From Linanthus parryae (Eukaryota > Streptophyta > Magnoliopsida > Ericales > Polemoniaceae): a stretch of DNA of 64,000 bases. This document shows, piece by piece, positions 47,681 through 61,104 of the stretch. Each line of letters opens with the position of its first letter. Position 1 is the first letter of the stretch. The notes below the pieces were generated by a model, which had not been told where the DNA came from, ran no database searches, and saw nothing but the letters and a program-made list of their open reading frames with translations. Position numbers and translations under genes: made by a program. The stretch spans positions 140,179,927 through 140,243,926 of the forward strand of contig JALGPY010000002.1 in the NCBI GenBank assembly GCA_023055425.1, written 5' to 3'.

Positions 47681-50550
47681 TGTAGAGTTCAAATAGCTTT
47701 ACAAAATCCCAAGTATAGGATATCGTCTCAAGTAATAATCCGATAAGTCCGGAGTCGAATCCACAAGGAGAGGAGGGTTAGATAATGACCTACTATCACT
47801 AGAGTAAGCGACTAACAAAGCAAGTAACAAATTCTCTCAATCACTTTAGAGCTTGCCAAGCTATCAAATCCACCACTAGTGATGGAGCAAGTTTGAGAAT
47901 ACGAGTACGAACCAAAAGAAACGACTACTAATACTACTACGATTCAAGAGAATGAAGTTGGGTCAATTGATTTCTCTAGAAAACTTGCAAGTGAAGTCCA
48001 ACACCCAAACTTTGTATCAAATGAAGAAGAATGGATTCTAAAGCAAAGATGAATGTCTAGCTCATGAATTCAAGAGCGAAACACAAAATCGAGTTATGTC
48101 AAGCATCAAGGATATGTACGCATCTAACTGAGTCCACATACAAGATCAAGCCACAATTCGGATTTTTCTTTCGACACACAATTGCAATAACTCGACATCC
48201 AAACTGGTGACAACTTGAAGAACAATTTAAAACTTTACAACAAGCCATCAAACTTCATCAAGTAACCCAAAAAATGAACTGGCAAAGCATGTTATTGAGT
48301 TGAAGAAGAGATTTCACCAATATATTCAAATAGATTTCCATTTATTTCAAGCTCAAACTCAAGAATACACAAGTCTATCTCAAAATCAACTCCAATAACC
48401 CAATACTAATCTATAACTTGAAGAACTAATTCACTTGATTTCAAAATTGCACAAAACTAACAAGTAATTGAGAATCCTGTGAATCTAAACTACTGCTGCA
48501 GTGCTACAGTAACCAGACAGAAACAAATCACAGCTGCAGCAAAAGCATAGTAGGAACCAGAGCACAAAACCGCCTGAAACTGACCTCCTCTCTCCCCCTC
48601 TTCCTCTTTCCCTTGTTCTTGGCCCTGATTATGCTCAAAGAGATCTCAGGCGCTCAAGAACAATCCCTGACTTGGGTGAAATCGGAGAGAGAGAGAGGAC
48701 GAACATAGACCCAAAACAGAGCGTATGAACCGTCCGTCTGTGAGAGAGAGCTCCTGAAATTTCTTCACCATCTGTTTATATAGGCTGCAGGAGAGGGTTT
48801 CGTAGCCTCCAAGCCTTCATCTACGCCCTCCAATTCGTCTCCCACCCTCTGCATCGTCGATTTCAAACCCGTTCACATAAACCCTAGAAATTGGGTTTTC
48901 ATTGTTGGTTCGTTCTTGGGCCAAATTGGGGGTTGTATACGGTTAGGAATGGGTTGGGGATCGTTTTGGGGTTGAAATTGAGTGAAGAGATGGATATTTG
49001 GGGCTGGTTCGAAGCTTTGGAGAAGCTCGTCGTTGTGTTCATGGCTTCCTCTGGTTCATTCTATGATATCACCGTCGGGGAGAGAGAAAGATAGGGGTCC
49101 GGCGTGAGTTGTTTGCTGGTTATTGCATCTTGGCCCCTTGATTTTGCTAGGGGCCTTTAAAAGGCCCCCAGCTATTCTTGAAACATTTGAAAAACTTACC
49201 ACTCCAACCACAATCCGTTAAAAAGTCATCTTTTTAGTCCTTAGAAATTTTAGAACCTTACATTTTGGCCCCGATTCCGTTAATTTCTTCTCAAACAACC
49301 CCTTGGATGCAACTTTGGCCTTGTAATTTGGCCTCTTGGCTTCTGAATCTTCATTTTTGGCCTACTTATTTACTCATCTTCTCACAAAAGACCTTTGAAT
49401 CTTCACTTTAACTTGCAATTTAGTTTCTTTGTCTTCAACTTTAGCCTCTTTATCACTTGACTTCTTCAAATTAAGTCCCTTAAACTCCTTCTTCATATTG
49501 CTTGGCCTTCCTAAGCTCACTTGAACCACCTCTTAAGTCTTCTGGAATATTTCTTTGAGTCTCAAAGTGCAATTTTTCCTATAAAATAAAGAAATTCCAC
49601 ACAAACTAAAAGAATCAAGCATCATCTAGAAATAGGGTTATAATACACACGTTACACATAAAATTAAGTTATCAAGAGTTCAATAACATTCTAAAATGTG
49701 CAATTTACGATCCTTAACACACCCCGCAACTAGTCTTTTGCTCGTCCTCGAGCAAAGAGAGCGATACAAGTAGTGAACTAGTAAAGAACCAATCATGAGA
49801 GACACACACTCAACTAGACAAGGGTTGTTAATTAAGTCCACACACATTATAAAATCCTAAATGAGAACCCAAAGATAATAAAATCCTAAAAATTACTAGC
49901 TAATTTTAAAATTTTTTTTGTGGGGGAAAAAGAAGAATGCACAAATGTTTCCTCAAATAAGTTCTCAAAGTCCAAAAAGATAGAGAAAGAAGCCTATGGA
50001 CGTCTAAGCATATACTCATACAAATGTGGGCGGTGTTTGGTAGAAGGTGACTCATGCGAACCACAAAGCTTGTTAATTAAGTCCAATTTGCGACAAAGTA
50101 TGCCTTCAAAAATAAGGATCACGTGAAAGTAGACATTCTCATCTCATTCAAAAGCACCTATATAGGATGGACCTCCAAAGCTTTGAACAGAAACGAGTTT
50201 TAGAATGGGGGATGTGGTTGTGGCCTTTTATGTGGATATTTTGGAGGTGGGGCGGTTTATCATAATTTCCGTTTATTTTTTTTATTTTTATTTTTTTTTT
50301 TGAGATTTATAGCATTACCATTTTTTTTTCACCTCCAATCCAAGGGCTCTCCAAGACCCACAACAAAATAGAGGAATATACAAGCGAGTGGGCTTTTTAA
50401 GCTAAACCAAGGGAGCTATCTAGGTGGTGACGTAACATAATCCCCGGACACCCTTCTATTTCTTAGACATCGCATGGGGTGTCATTGGTAACCACCACTC
50501 CAATGGGCTACAAGTTTCCACAGCAAAAACGATTAGAGTTAAATCCTTTT
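47681..50550 (-). mobile_element. Array unit 9 (LTR 47681-49721, interior 49722-50550)
   Basis: The LTR belongs to the unit 6-8 group at its left part but changes character toward the right (GCTAGGGGCC, one extra A in CACAAAAGACC). Interior subtype d with the A-broken T-run, like unit 4. The transition inside this unit marks a recombination boundary. Confidence 0.88.
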
Positions 50551-53392
50551 TGTAGAGTTCAAATAGCTTTACAAAATCCCAAGTATAGGATATCGTCTCA
50601 AGTAATAATCCGGTAAGTCCGGAGTCGAATCCACAAGGAGAGGAGGGTTAGATAATGACTTACTATCACTAGAGTAAGCGACTAACTAAGCAAGTAACAA
50701 ATTCTCTCAATCACTTTAGAGCTTGCCAAGCTATCAAATCCACCACTAGTGATGGAGCAAGTTTGAGAATGCGAGTAAGAACCAAAAGAAACGACTACTA
50801 ATACTACTACGATTCAAGAGAACGAAGTTGGGTCAATTGATTTCGCTAGAAAACTTGCAAGTGAAGTCCAACACCCAAACTTTGTATCAAATGAAGAAGA
50901 ATGGATTCTAAAGCAAAGATGAATGTCTAGCTCATGAATTCAAGAGCGAAACACAAAATCGAGTTATGTCAAGCATCAAGGATATGTACTCATCTAACTG
51001 AGTCCACATACAAGATCAAGCCACAATTCGGATTTGTCTTTCGACACACGAATGCAATAACTCGACATCCAAACTTGTGACAACTTGAAGAACAATTTAA
51101 AACTTTACAACAAGCCATCCAACTTCATCAAGTAACCCAGCAAATGAACTGGCAAAGCATGTTATTGAGTTGAAGAAGAGATTTCACCAATATATTCAAA
51201 TAGATTTCCATTTATTTTAAACTCAAACTCAAGAATACACAAGTCTATCTCAAAATAAACTCCAATAACCCAATACTAAGCTATAACTTGAAGAACTAAT
51301 TCACTTGATTTCAAAATTGCACAAAACTAACAAGTAATTGAGAAGCCTGTGAATCTAAACTGCTGCTGCAGTGCTACAGTAACCAGACAGAAACAAATAA
51401 CAGCTGCAGCAAAAGCATAGTAGGAACCAGAGCACAAAACCGCCTGAAACTGACCTCCTCTCTCCCCATCTTCCTCTTTCCCTTGTTCTTGGCCCTGATT
51501 ATGCTCAAAGAGAGCTCAGGCGCTCAAGAACAATCCCTGACTTGGGTGAAATCAAAGAGAGAGAGAGGACGAACATAGACCCAAAAGAGAGCGTATGAAC
51601 CGTCCGTCTGTGAGAGAGAGCTCCTGAAATTTCTTCACCATCTGTTTATATAGGCTGCAGGAGAGGGTTTCGTAGCCTCCAAGCCTTCATCTACACCCTC
51701 CAATTCGTCTCCCACCCTCTGCATTGTCGATTTCAAACCCGTTCACATAAACCCTAGAAATTGGGTTTTCATTTTTGGTTCGTTCTTGGGCCAAATTGGG
51801 GGTTGTATACGGTTAGGAATGGGCTGGGGATCGTTTTGGGGTTGAAATTGAGTGAAGAGATGGCGATTTGGGGCTGGTTCGAAGCTTTGGAGAAGCTCGT
51901 CGTTGTGTTCATGGCTTCCTCTGGTTCATTCTGTGATATCACCGTCGGGGAGAGAGAAAGATAGGGGTCTGGCGTGAGTTGTTTGCTGGTTATTGCATCT
52001 TGGCCCCTTGATTTTGCTGGGCCCAGCTCTTCTTGAAACATTTGAAAAACTTACCACTCCAACCACAATCCGTTAAAAAGTCATCTTTTTAGTCCTTAGA
52101 AATTTTAGAACCTTACATTTTGGCCCCGATTCCGTTAATTTCTTCTCAAACAACCCCTTGGATGCAACTTTGGCCTTGTAATTTGGCCTCTTGGCTTCTG
52201 AATCTTCATTTTTGGCCTACTTATTTACTCATCTTCTCGCAAAGACCTTTGAATCTTCACTTTAACTTGAAATTTAGTTGCTTTGTCTTCAACTTTAGCC
52301 TCTTTATCACTTGACTTCTTCAAATTAAGTCCCTTAAACTCCTCTTCATATTCCTTGGCCTTCCTAAGCTCACTTGAACCACCTCTTAAGTCTTGTGGAA
52401 TATTTCTTTGAGTCTCAAAGCGCATTTTTTCCTATAAAATAAAGAAATTCCACACAAACTAAAAGAATCAAGCATCATCTAGAAATAGGGTTATAATACA
52501 CACGTTACACATAAAAGTAAGTTATCATGAGTTCAATAACATACTAAAATCTGCAATTTACGATCCTTAACACACCCCACAACTAGCCTTTTGCTCGTCC
52601 TCGAGCAAAGAGAGCGATACAAGTAGTGAACTAGTAAAGAACCAATCATGAGAGACACACACTCAACTAGACAAGGGTTGTTAATTAAGTCCACACACAT
52701 TATAAAATCCTAAATGAGAACCCAAAGATAATAAAATACTAAAAATTACTAGCTAATTTTAAAATTTTTTTTTTGGGGGAAAAAGAAGAATGCACAAATG
52801 TTTCCTCAAATAAGTTCTCAAAGTCCAAAAAGATAGAGAAAGAAGCCTATGGACGTCTAAGCATATACTCATACAAATATGGGCGGTGTTTGGTAGACGG
52901 TGACTCATGCGAACCACAAAGCTTGTTAATTAAGTCTAATTTGCGACAAAGTAGGCCTTCAAAAATAAGGATCACGTGAAAGTAGACATTCTCATACTCA
53001 TTCAAAAGCACCCATATAGTATGGACCTCCAAAGCTTTGAACAAAAACGAGTTTTAGAATGGGGGATGTGGTTGTGGCCTTGTATGTGGATATTTCGGAG
53101 GTGGTGCGGTTTATCATAATTTCCGTTTTTTTTTTTTTTTTTTTAGATTTATAGAATTACCATTTTTTTTTCACCTCCAATCCAAAGGCTCTCCAAGACC
53201 AACAACAAAATAGAGGAATATATAAGCGAGTGGGCTTTTTAAGCTAAACCAAGGGAGCTATCTAGGTGGTGACGTAACATAATCCACGGACACCCTTCTA
53301 TTTCTTAGACATCGCATGGGATGTCATTGGTAACCACCACTCCAATGGGCTACAAGTTTCCACAGCAAAAACGATTAGAGTTAAATCCTTTT
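50551..53392 (-). mobile_element. Array unit 10 (LTR 50551-52574, interior 52575-53392)
   Basis: The LTR has the CCGGTAAG variant again and a 15-bp loss that removes the palindrome centre (GCTGGGCCCAGCTC near 52016-52029). Interior subtype c, with all five private variants listed for unit 3. Confidence 0.88.
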
Positions 53393-54485
53393 TGTAGAGT
53401 TCAAATAGCTTTACAAAATCCCAAGTATAGGATATCGTCTCAAGTAATAATCCGGTAAGTCCGGAGTCGAATCCACAAGGAGAGGAGGGTTAGATAATGA
53501 CTTACTATCACTAGAGTAAGCGGCTTACTAAGCAAGTAACAAATTCTCTCAATCACTTTAGAGCTTGCCAAGCTATCAAATCCACCACTAGTGATGGAGC
53601 AAGTTTGAGAATGCGAGTAAGAACCAAAAGAAACGACTACTAATACTACTACGATTCAAGAGAATGAAGTTGGGTCAATTGATTTCGCTAGAAAACTTGC
53701 AAGTGAAGTCCAACACCTAAACTTTGTATCAAATGAAGAAGAATGGATTCTAAAGCAAAGATGAATGTCTAGCTCATGAATTAAAGAGCGAAACATAAAA
53801 TCGAGTTATGTCAAGCATCAAGGATATGTACTCATCTAACTAAGTCCACATACAAGATCAAGCCACAATTCGGATTTGTCTTTCGACACACGAATTCAAT
53901 AACTCGACATCCAAACTTGTGACAACTTGAAGAACAATTAAAAACTTTACAAAAAGCCATCAAACTTCATCAAGTAACCCAACAAATGAACTGGCAAAGC
54001 ATGTTATTGAGTTGAAGAAGAGATTTCACCAATATATTCAAATAGATTTCCATTTATTTCAAGCTCAAACTCAAGAATACACAAGTCTATCTCAAAATCA
54101 ACTCCAATAACCCAATACTAAGCTATAACTTGAAGAACTAATTCACTTGATTTCAAAACCGCACAAAACTATAAGTAATTGAGAAGCCTGTGAATCTAAA
54201 CTGCTGCTGCAGTGCTACAGTAACGAGACAGAAACAAATCACAGCTGCAGCAAAAGCATAGTAGTAACCAGAGCACAAAACCGCCTGAAACTGACCTCCT
54301 CTCTCCCCCTCTTCCTCTTTCCCTTGTTCTTGGCCCTGATTATGCTCAAAGAGAGCTCAGGCGCTCAAGAACAATCCCTGACTTGGGTGAAATCGGAGAG
54401 AGAGAGAGGACGAACATAGACCCAAAACAGAGCGTATGAACTGTCCGTCTGTGAGAGAGAGCTCCTGAAATTTCTTCACCATCTG

Positions 54486-54493
54486 TTTATATA
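54486..54493 (-). promoter_or_regulatory. TATA box of LTR-A copy L11
   Basis: TATATAAA on the minus strand, same context as 1027-1034. Confidence 0.5.
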
Positions 54494-54607
54494 GGCTGCA
54501 GGAGAGGGTTTCGTGGCCTCCAAGCCTTCATCTACGCCCTCCAATTCGTCTCCCACCCTTTGCATCGTCGATTTCAAACCCGTTCACATAAACCCTAGAA
54601 ATTGGGT

Positions 54608-56924
54608 AACTACAAAAAAAATATGCAAATACGACGGTCGGAACCTGTCGTTTAAGGGTAAAAAACCGTCGTAATAGATTAATACGACGGCCACGTGGCC
54701 GTAGTATCGAAAGGCGTCGTATTTGATGATACGACGGTCGCCGGCCATCGTTTTTGACTATATACGACGGCGGAAGCACTGTGTCGTTAATAATTGTCAA
54801 ATACGACGGGTATATAGTGATACGACGGTTACCTAGTTGACCGCCGTTTATTACAGGAAAATACGACGGTAATGTTTTCCCGTCGATTTTGTATTTAATA
54901 CTACGTTTGTCCGACTGTCGTAATTAAGTTCATTTACGTTAAAAAAAATATTTGCCAGAATTGGAGAAATTCACACTAGTAAGGCAACAAGATTAGCATA
55001 ATAAGAGAAAATGTTTTCACTAAAGTATAATAGTATTTATTGATACATATATTTAAAAAACATGAATTGCCTTAACATTTGTCCTTTACATATGTGGAAA
55101 TGCAACCTCATCCTCGTGCCCATCTTCTTTGATGGCAATCAATCTGATCTGCACCATTCAAAATATATAGTCAATATATATATTTATAGAGGAAAAGTAT
55201 GAAAATTCGTATTGATGTTTAGTTTACAAGTTGGTAAAACTTCTTCAGTGGAGCATAATGCACCTAATGAAAAAATGGTAATATCCAAAATGATCTGGAA
55301 TCCAGAGAATAGATTATCACAAACATGTATTTGTAACCTTTCAATTACATGCAATTCCAATTTTTCACATAGATAGCCTGCTAAGGATGAGTTCCCAAGA
55401 TAGTTATTTTTATTTATTTTTTATATCATCACTCTCCGTCTATAAGTTAAACTTTGAATTTAGGATGAATGTATAAAGCATATATATAAGCATAAGCCAC
55501 AGATGGTATGGAAAACAGAGCATAGACTAAGGGCAAATGTTTAATGAAAACAGTGCTCTAATTTGGCCCAAAATGCGAGTTTTTATAAAATTTAATATAG
55601 CATGGTCTATTTAGGCATAGTATTTATGTTAATGCTTAATGCTCCGGGAAAATATATAATGGATCTCAGAACATGGCCAATTTCTATGGGAAGTCTATTA
55701 CTTAGCTTTTTAACGAGTGCTCATAAGCACAAATCTGATGATTGCCTGTTTCTTTACTTACTTTTAAAACAGAGAATCGACGAGCCTCCACAATTTGGGG
55801 TACAACTTGGATCTCAAACTGGGAGTTAAACCCATAGAAATCTGCAAGATCTGAAGTGAAACTAAATCAATTTGCAATAACTAATACAATCCAAATTTAA
55901 TTCTAAATTCACTTCGGGAATTACTAAGCATGTGATTCAACTATAACAGGATCTCATATGGTTTATGTATTTATTAATTTTTTCCTATACTTGGGGTACA
56001 AGATTAACATAATGAGACCATTGATGAATAACAGATAAGGGATGTAAAATCATACCTCAAAATATTTGAAGACTTTCAGAAATTGTGGAATGGGATTCAA
56101 CACCAAACAAACAGAAAGCCTCCATTCTGTGACCAAAGTCAGTGAGCGTTAGAAACCCTAAGCGAGCTGAGACTGGCTGTTCCTGTAAAGACTCCAAAAT
56201 TGAAGAAAGTTTCTGAAATTGCAAAGAAACATTAGATAGCAGAGGTCGGCTAACATGGGTTGCGACATCCTCTTATTCTCGAAGAGGCCAGATCGAGAAA
56301 CTTGGGATCAAAGAGCAAGAGAGATCGGAGATAGTTACCTGCAATCGAATCGTACACACCATATTGAATGATTGAAGATGTTTGAGGGACCACCGATCTA
56401 GATCTGGAGACGGGAAGGACGTCCATTGGAAACTATACAGAGGTCGACATCGACCCTTAACTGGAGATAACTGAACGACTATGCACAAAGAGAAAGACGA
56501 AGTTTCCAGGGATCGGAGACTCGGAGAGAGAGAGCCGAATAGGTTTAGTAGCAATATTTTTTTTTTGGGGAGGAAGACGTCTACAGTTTTTCATAATTTA
56601 GCTTATCTTTTCTTAAGAAATTAACTTTTTCTTTATTTACTTTTTTTAGAATCACTTTAGACTTTCTCACGCAGTGCGAATCCGTCATTGCGTTTTTTTT
56701 TAAATACGACGGTCAAATAAACTGTGTCGTTAATAAATGCCAGATAAGACGGCCGGAACTTTTACCGTCGTAATTGGCTATAAATGCGGCGGTTTTTAAG
56801 AGACCGTCGTTCTTGAGGCTTAATACGACGGCCACCAGTTGGCCGTCGCTTTTAGGTTATATACTACGGTAATGGTGGCCGTCCTTTTTTCTGGCCGTCG
56901 TATTTGCCCTCTTTTTTTGTAGTT
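54608..56924. mobile_element. CACTA-like element, second copy
   Basis: Same length (2317 bp), same site in LTR-A, same AACTACAAAAAAA ends and subterminal repeats as 1149-3465. A few single-base differences are visible (for example GCACTGTG here against GCAGTGTG). Copy made by duplication of the flank, not by a second insertion. Confidence 0.85.
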
Positions 56925-58764
56925 TCATTGTTGGTTCGTTCTTGGGCCAAATTGAGGGTTGTATACGGTTAGGAATGGGTTGGGGATCGTTTTGGGTTGA
57001 AAGTGAGTGAAGAGATGGCGATTTGGGGCTTGGTCGAAGCTTTGGAGAAGCTCGTCGTTGTGTTCATGGCTTCCTCTGGTTCATTCTGTGATATCACCGT
57101 CGGGGAGAGAGAAAGATAGGGGTCTGGCGTGAGTTGTTTGCTGCTTATTGCATCTTGGCCCCTTGATTTTTCTGGAGGCCTTTAAAAGGCCCCCAGCTCT
57201 TCTTGAAACATTTGAAAAACTTACCACTCCAACCACAATCCGTTAAAAAGTCTTCTTTTTAGTCCTTAGAAATTTTAGAACCTTACATTTTGGCCCCGAT
57301 TCCGTTAATTTCTTCTCAAACAACCCCTTGGATGCAACTTTGGCCTTGTAATTTGGCCTCTTGGCTTCTGAATCTTCATTTTTGGCCTACTTATTTACTC
57401 ATCTTCTCGCAAAGACCTTTGAATCTTCACTTTAACTTGAAATTTAGTTGCTTTGTCTTCAACTTTAGCCTCTTTATCACTTGACTTCTTCAATTTAATT
57501 CCCTTAAACTCCTTCTTCATATTCCTTGGCCCTCGTAAGCTCACTTGGATCGCCTCTTAAGTCTTGTGGAATATTTATTTGAGTCTCAAAGCGCAATTTT
57601 TCCTATAAAATAAAGAAATTCCACACAAACTAAAAGAAACAGGTATTAGTCTAGAAATAGGGTTATAATACACACGTTACACATAAAAGAAAGCAATCAA
57701 GAGTTCAATAACATACTAAAATGTGCAAATTACGATCCTTAACACACCCCCACACTCAATGTAAACCATATCTCAAACCCGGTAGTCAATGTAACTCGTG
57801 CTACTTCCAACCAATCCTCCTCATCACCTAAGATGTAGAAAATATAAATGAAGCCCAAGCACTTCCTCCTATAAGATCAACCAACCCCACCCCATGACGT
57901 GCAAAAAATTTATCACGCACTACGGCACTCCACCTGTGATCGTGATGTATGGAAACGACTCACCGCCACACCGAAGTGTGTTTCCGTCTCTATCTCACCC
58001 TCAAATCCCCTCAAAAGACGACATGTGAGATAATCCACTCAAGATGTATAATATCAGCTCACCCTCAACAAACCTCCCTAACTCAACTCCCCCTATCATG
58101 AACTATCATGACGCATAGGAAGGGACCATTCTAACTAGTGATGAAAGTCATAAGGAATGGCTTCCTAGGCTAGAGGCTGTGAATAAAAGGGGTAGATGGA
58201 TCAAATTGGGGTAACTAGTGGACCTAGGCGATGGAGACGGGACGTGAGGTCCCCATAAAATCACTCGCTCAGCTGTTATGTTGCCACTAAGGAAGGGTTG
58301 ACGACTGCCTAAGTGACGGTGGTGTGGCGCTAGTAGGATAACTAGTTCGACAGATAGCTACTCACGATTGTCGAGTGCATTAGCCCTATAGCCTTCCTAC
58401 TCCAGATTCTCGCATCTACCTCACCTCAGATTGTCCTACTTCCAGGGATTTTCTATCATTGAGCCCTATCCACGCTCACTCTTATTAAATGTCCTTTCTA
58501 AAAAAAAACATTTTTTAAGATTTTTCAATTTTTAAATTTTTTTTCGACACTATATGTAACTGGCCAACTCGACTAACCACAACATAAGGTAGGTGGACTC
58601 AATAAATAAAAGTGCAACAAAATATACAATGCATAAAATAAACGTGCACATGCAAAACTAACCGACTCGACACCTACATGCAAACTCGACTTTCTAAACT
58701 ACATGTAACAAGGCTATGCAATGGCTAACTAGCGGATAGCTAAAAACTCCACCACACTTAAGCG

Positions 58765-58784
58765 TTTCGTTGTCCTCAACGAAA
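58765..58784 (-). other. AGGA-loop hairpin, second copy
   Basis: Identical to 5306-5325. Confidence 0.6.
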
Positions 58785-59408
58785 TATAAGGTGAAATCAA
58801 GAGGACTCGGCTGCTCAAATGTAGGGCCGATGGGTCTAGTCGGAGTGAGTGCACGTGAGGTCTAGTCGGAGTGAGCTAAACAAGTATCCAATAATCCGAG
58901 TATGAGCAAGTAAAATATTTCAAGAAAATTAATCCCTTAGAGTGCCTAAGCAAGAATTAAAGCAGAGAGAGAGAAAATTGTACCAACGTTTTTGGAAACA
59001 TGAGCAAGTGAAGGCAAGAGTACCGCCTTAAGCTCCTCGGTGTCCCCGTCACAAGTCTCTTCTTGAGCATAGGACAAATCCTACTCCAAGTATGCGAATT
59101 GGATTTTTTTTTTCTTGGAGCTTTTCCTCTTTGTTTTCCCCCGCACTCAAACCACTCACTATCTCTCAAAAGTCCGCGAGTTAATGTTAATGACGAGCTT
59201 GCAAGGACCAAAACCCACCAAAAAGTTTTGAATTTGAAGATGCTTTTGATTTTGTATGTGTGCGTGTTCTCGAGAGTTTGAGAGGAAGAAGATTAAGGAG
59301 GGTGTTTTAGATTCGAAATTGGGGTGTAGAAGGGTTAAAACCCGGTTTTTGCTTCAAATAATACCCCCAAAATCCCAAAAATACACTCAAAAGTGTGACT
59401 TTCAGAGC

Positions 59409-59537
59409 ATTTCGGCCCGAAACGAAAAGTATTTCGGCCCGAAATGATTTCAAAATCTCAAAACAGTGGCCTTGTTTAATTTCAGCACGAAATCAAGGGG
59501 CATTTCGGCCCTAAATAAATTGATTTCGGCCCGAAAT
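59409..59537. repeat. Palindrome cluster, second copy
   Basis: Five ATTTCGGCCCGAAAT-type palindromes as at 5951-6079. Confidence 0.6.
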
Positions 59538-60327
59538 GCCCTGGGACTCACCGGATTTTGTTTTTGCTCTAGTTTCTTCGTCCGATGTCCGATTCCTTCG
59601 ATTCTCGCGCTCACGGACTCGTCATTGAATGTACAATCCATTTTTGGCTGAAAAATTCCAAAATTCATCTCATCTCCAAAATTTCTCTCTAGCACGAGAA
59701 TCAAGTCCCTTTAAGCTTGTGACTTCTTTCATTCCTCTTCGGATTCCGATGCGTGCAAATCCGAACAACAACTAGCTGCAAATATACCCGATTAGTGAAT
59801 AGCTACTCCTCAAACTCGAGTAGCCTCTCTTCCGAGATCCTATTCACAAATATCTCGTTGTGCCTCATTTTGCGTGCAATGTAGTGCACGTGCATCAAGA
59901 AGGGAAATCCGAAGGGTTCTTCAGTACCTGTTTCCTGCACACTCATGAAAAATATTAAACCTCTCTCTATATCGTCTCTCACAATCAAGTATGGAGAACT
60001 AAATACAAAACTAAACAAAATAGCAAATATCCTACTCTGCATTGGGTTGCTTCCCAAGAAGCGCTTGTAATTTAAGGTCGACGTCCCGACCCGGTTACCT
60101 CAAACGTCTAGCGTAGTGAGGATTCTTAACTCTCCGCTTCTTCTTCTTCCACCATCGTTTCTCGATGACTTTATTCTCACGAATTGCACCCATGTGCAAA
60201 GAAGATGATGAGCAATTGTAGAAGCCGACTCTTTTCATCTTGCACTTGATCCTCTTGATCAAATTCCACAAAGTTCCACTGGGCTCAAATGAAATCATCC
60301 CAGTAGTTCCACTGGGCTCAAATGAAT

Positions 60328-61104
60328 TTATGAAACATGCATCTCATCTATACCCCCACACTTAACGATTTCCAACTCCTTGACAATGGCATATAGATTG
60401 TCAATATAATAGCCAATAGAAAAAGAAATTGGAAGTTTCCCATCACGTTCTTCCCAAAAATATTCTCCATACACAAGTCTTTTCAACTCATTGCGGACTT
60501 GATTTCTATGAGATATGGAAAAGTCTTCAAGAAACTGAGTAGGGGATTTTACCTCAATTGTAATGGACACTATTTCTTCGCCAGCTCCATCATCAGCACA
60601 CCACAAGCTCCCAATGTTGGCTTCATTCCAATCATGCCAAGGCTGTGAGATAATTGGAGGTTGCCTTACTGAGAGCATCGCCTCCTCTATTGTAGGATAC
60701 ACAACTCCACCCCAGTCTAAATCAGAGTCTGAGTCCTCATAAATGGCAGAGTCCACCAATGGTTCATGGAAACTGCATTTTTCGTACGGATCATGTATCT
60801 CTGCGTCCACGAATGCAGCTTGGGATGCGGATTCTCGTTCTTTGCATCTCTAGGACAGCTGTGTAGCCAATGAGGTTCATCCAAACCATCTTGTGATGGT
60901 GACCATAGAGGCTCGATTAGGGGCTCAATGGCATGTGCCAGAGGGTCCTCTTGTGGCTCAGGTGTCCAGGGACATCCGTGTGATGCGCGCTTGGATCTCC
61001 CCCATAATATTGTGTAAGTCATCCACGCTTGCTGATGAGTCCTCTTGATGCTGATGAAGTTGTGGTGGTTTGAATATGCATGCGTCTTCATATTTGTGAT
61101 CCAT
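60328..61104 (-). pseudogene. Degenerate open reading frame, second copy
   Basis: Counterpart of 6870-7646 with the same in-frame stops, so the decay predates the duplication. A few residues differ (for example MDAEIHD against MDAKIHD). Confidence 0.4.

Larger units (their letters stand above)
24273..53392 (-). repeat. Head-to-tail array of ten LTR-A plus interior units
   Basis: The string TCCGGAGTCGAATCC recurs at 24329, 27206, 30081, 33189, 36321, 39147, 42015, 44884, 47748, 50618 and 53460. Spacing is about 2.83-2.88 kb, or 3.11-3.13 kb in the two units with a MITE. Each unit is one LTR (about 2.04 kb, TGTAGAG to CTTAACACA on the plus strand) and one interior (816-837 bp). Neighbouring units share an LTR, the product expected from repeated unequal recombination between LTRs of one non-autonomous element. 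Open frames of 60-100 codons recur in every unit but match nothing known. No element protein is encoded. Confidence 0.9.
53393..57746 (-). mobile_element. LTR-A copy L11 with CACTA insertion (duplicate of L0)
   Basis: Last LTR of the array and first segment of the second copy of the left flank. Carries the same CACTA insertion as L0 and, from 53460, aligns to position 1 at a constant offset of 53459. Its complete left end (TGTAGAG at 53393) shows what lies just outside the window on the left of L0. Confidence 0.88.

Noticed and set aside
24329..53392. Recurring 60-100 codon open frames in each array unit
   Set aside because: They occur on both strands over the same bases, match no known domain, and recur only because the whole unit is repeated.
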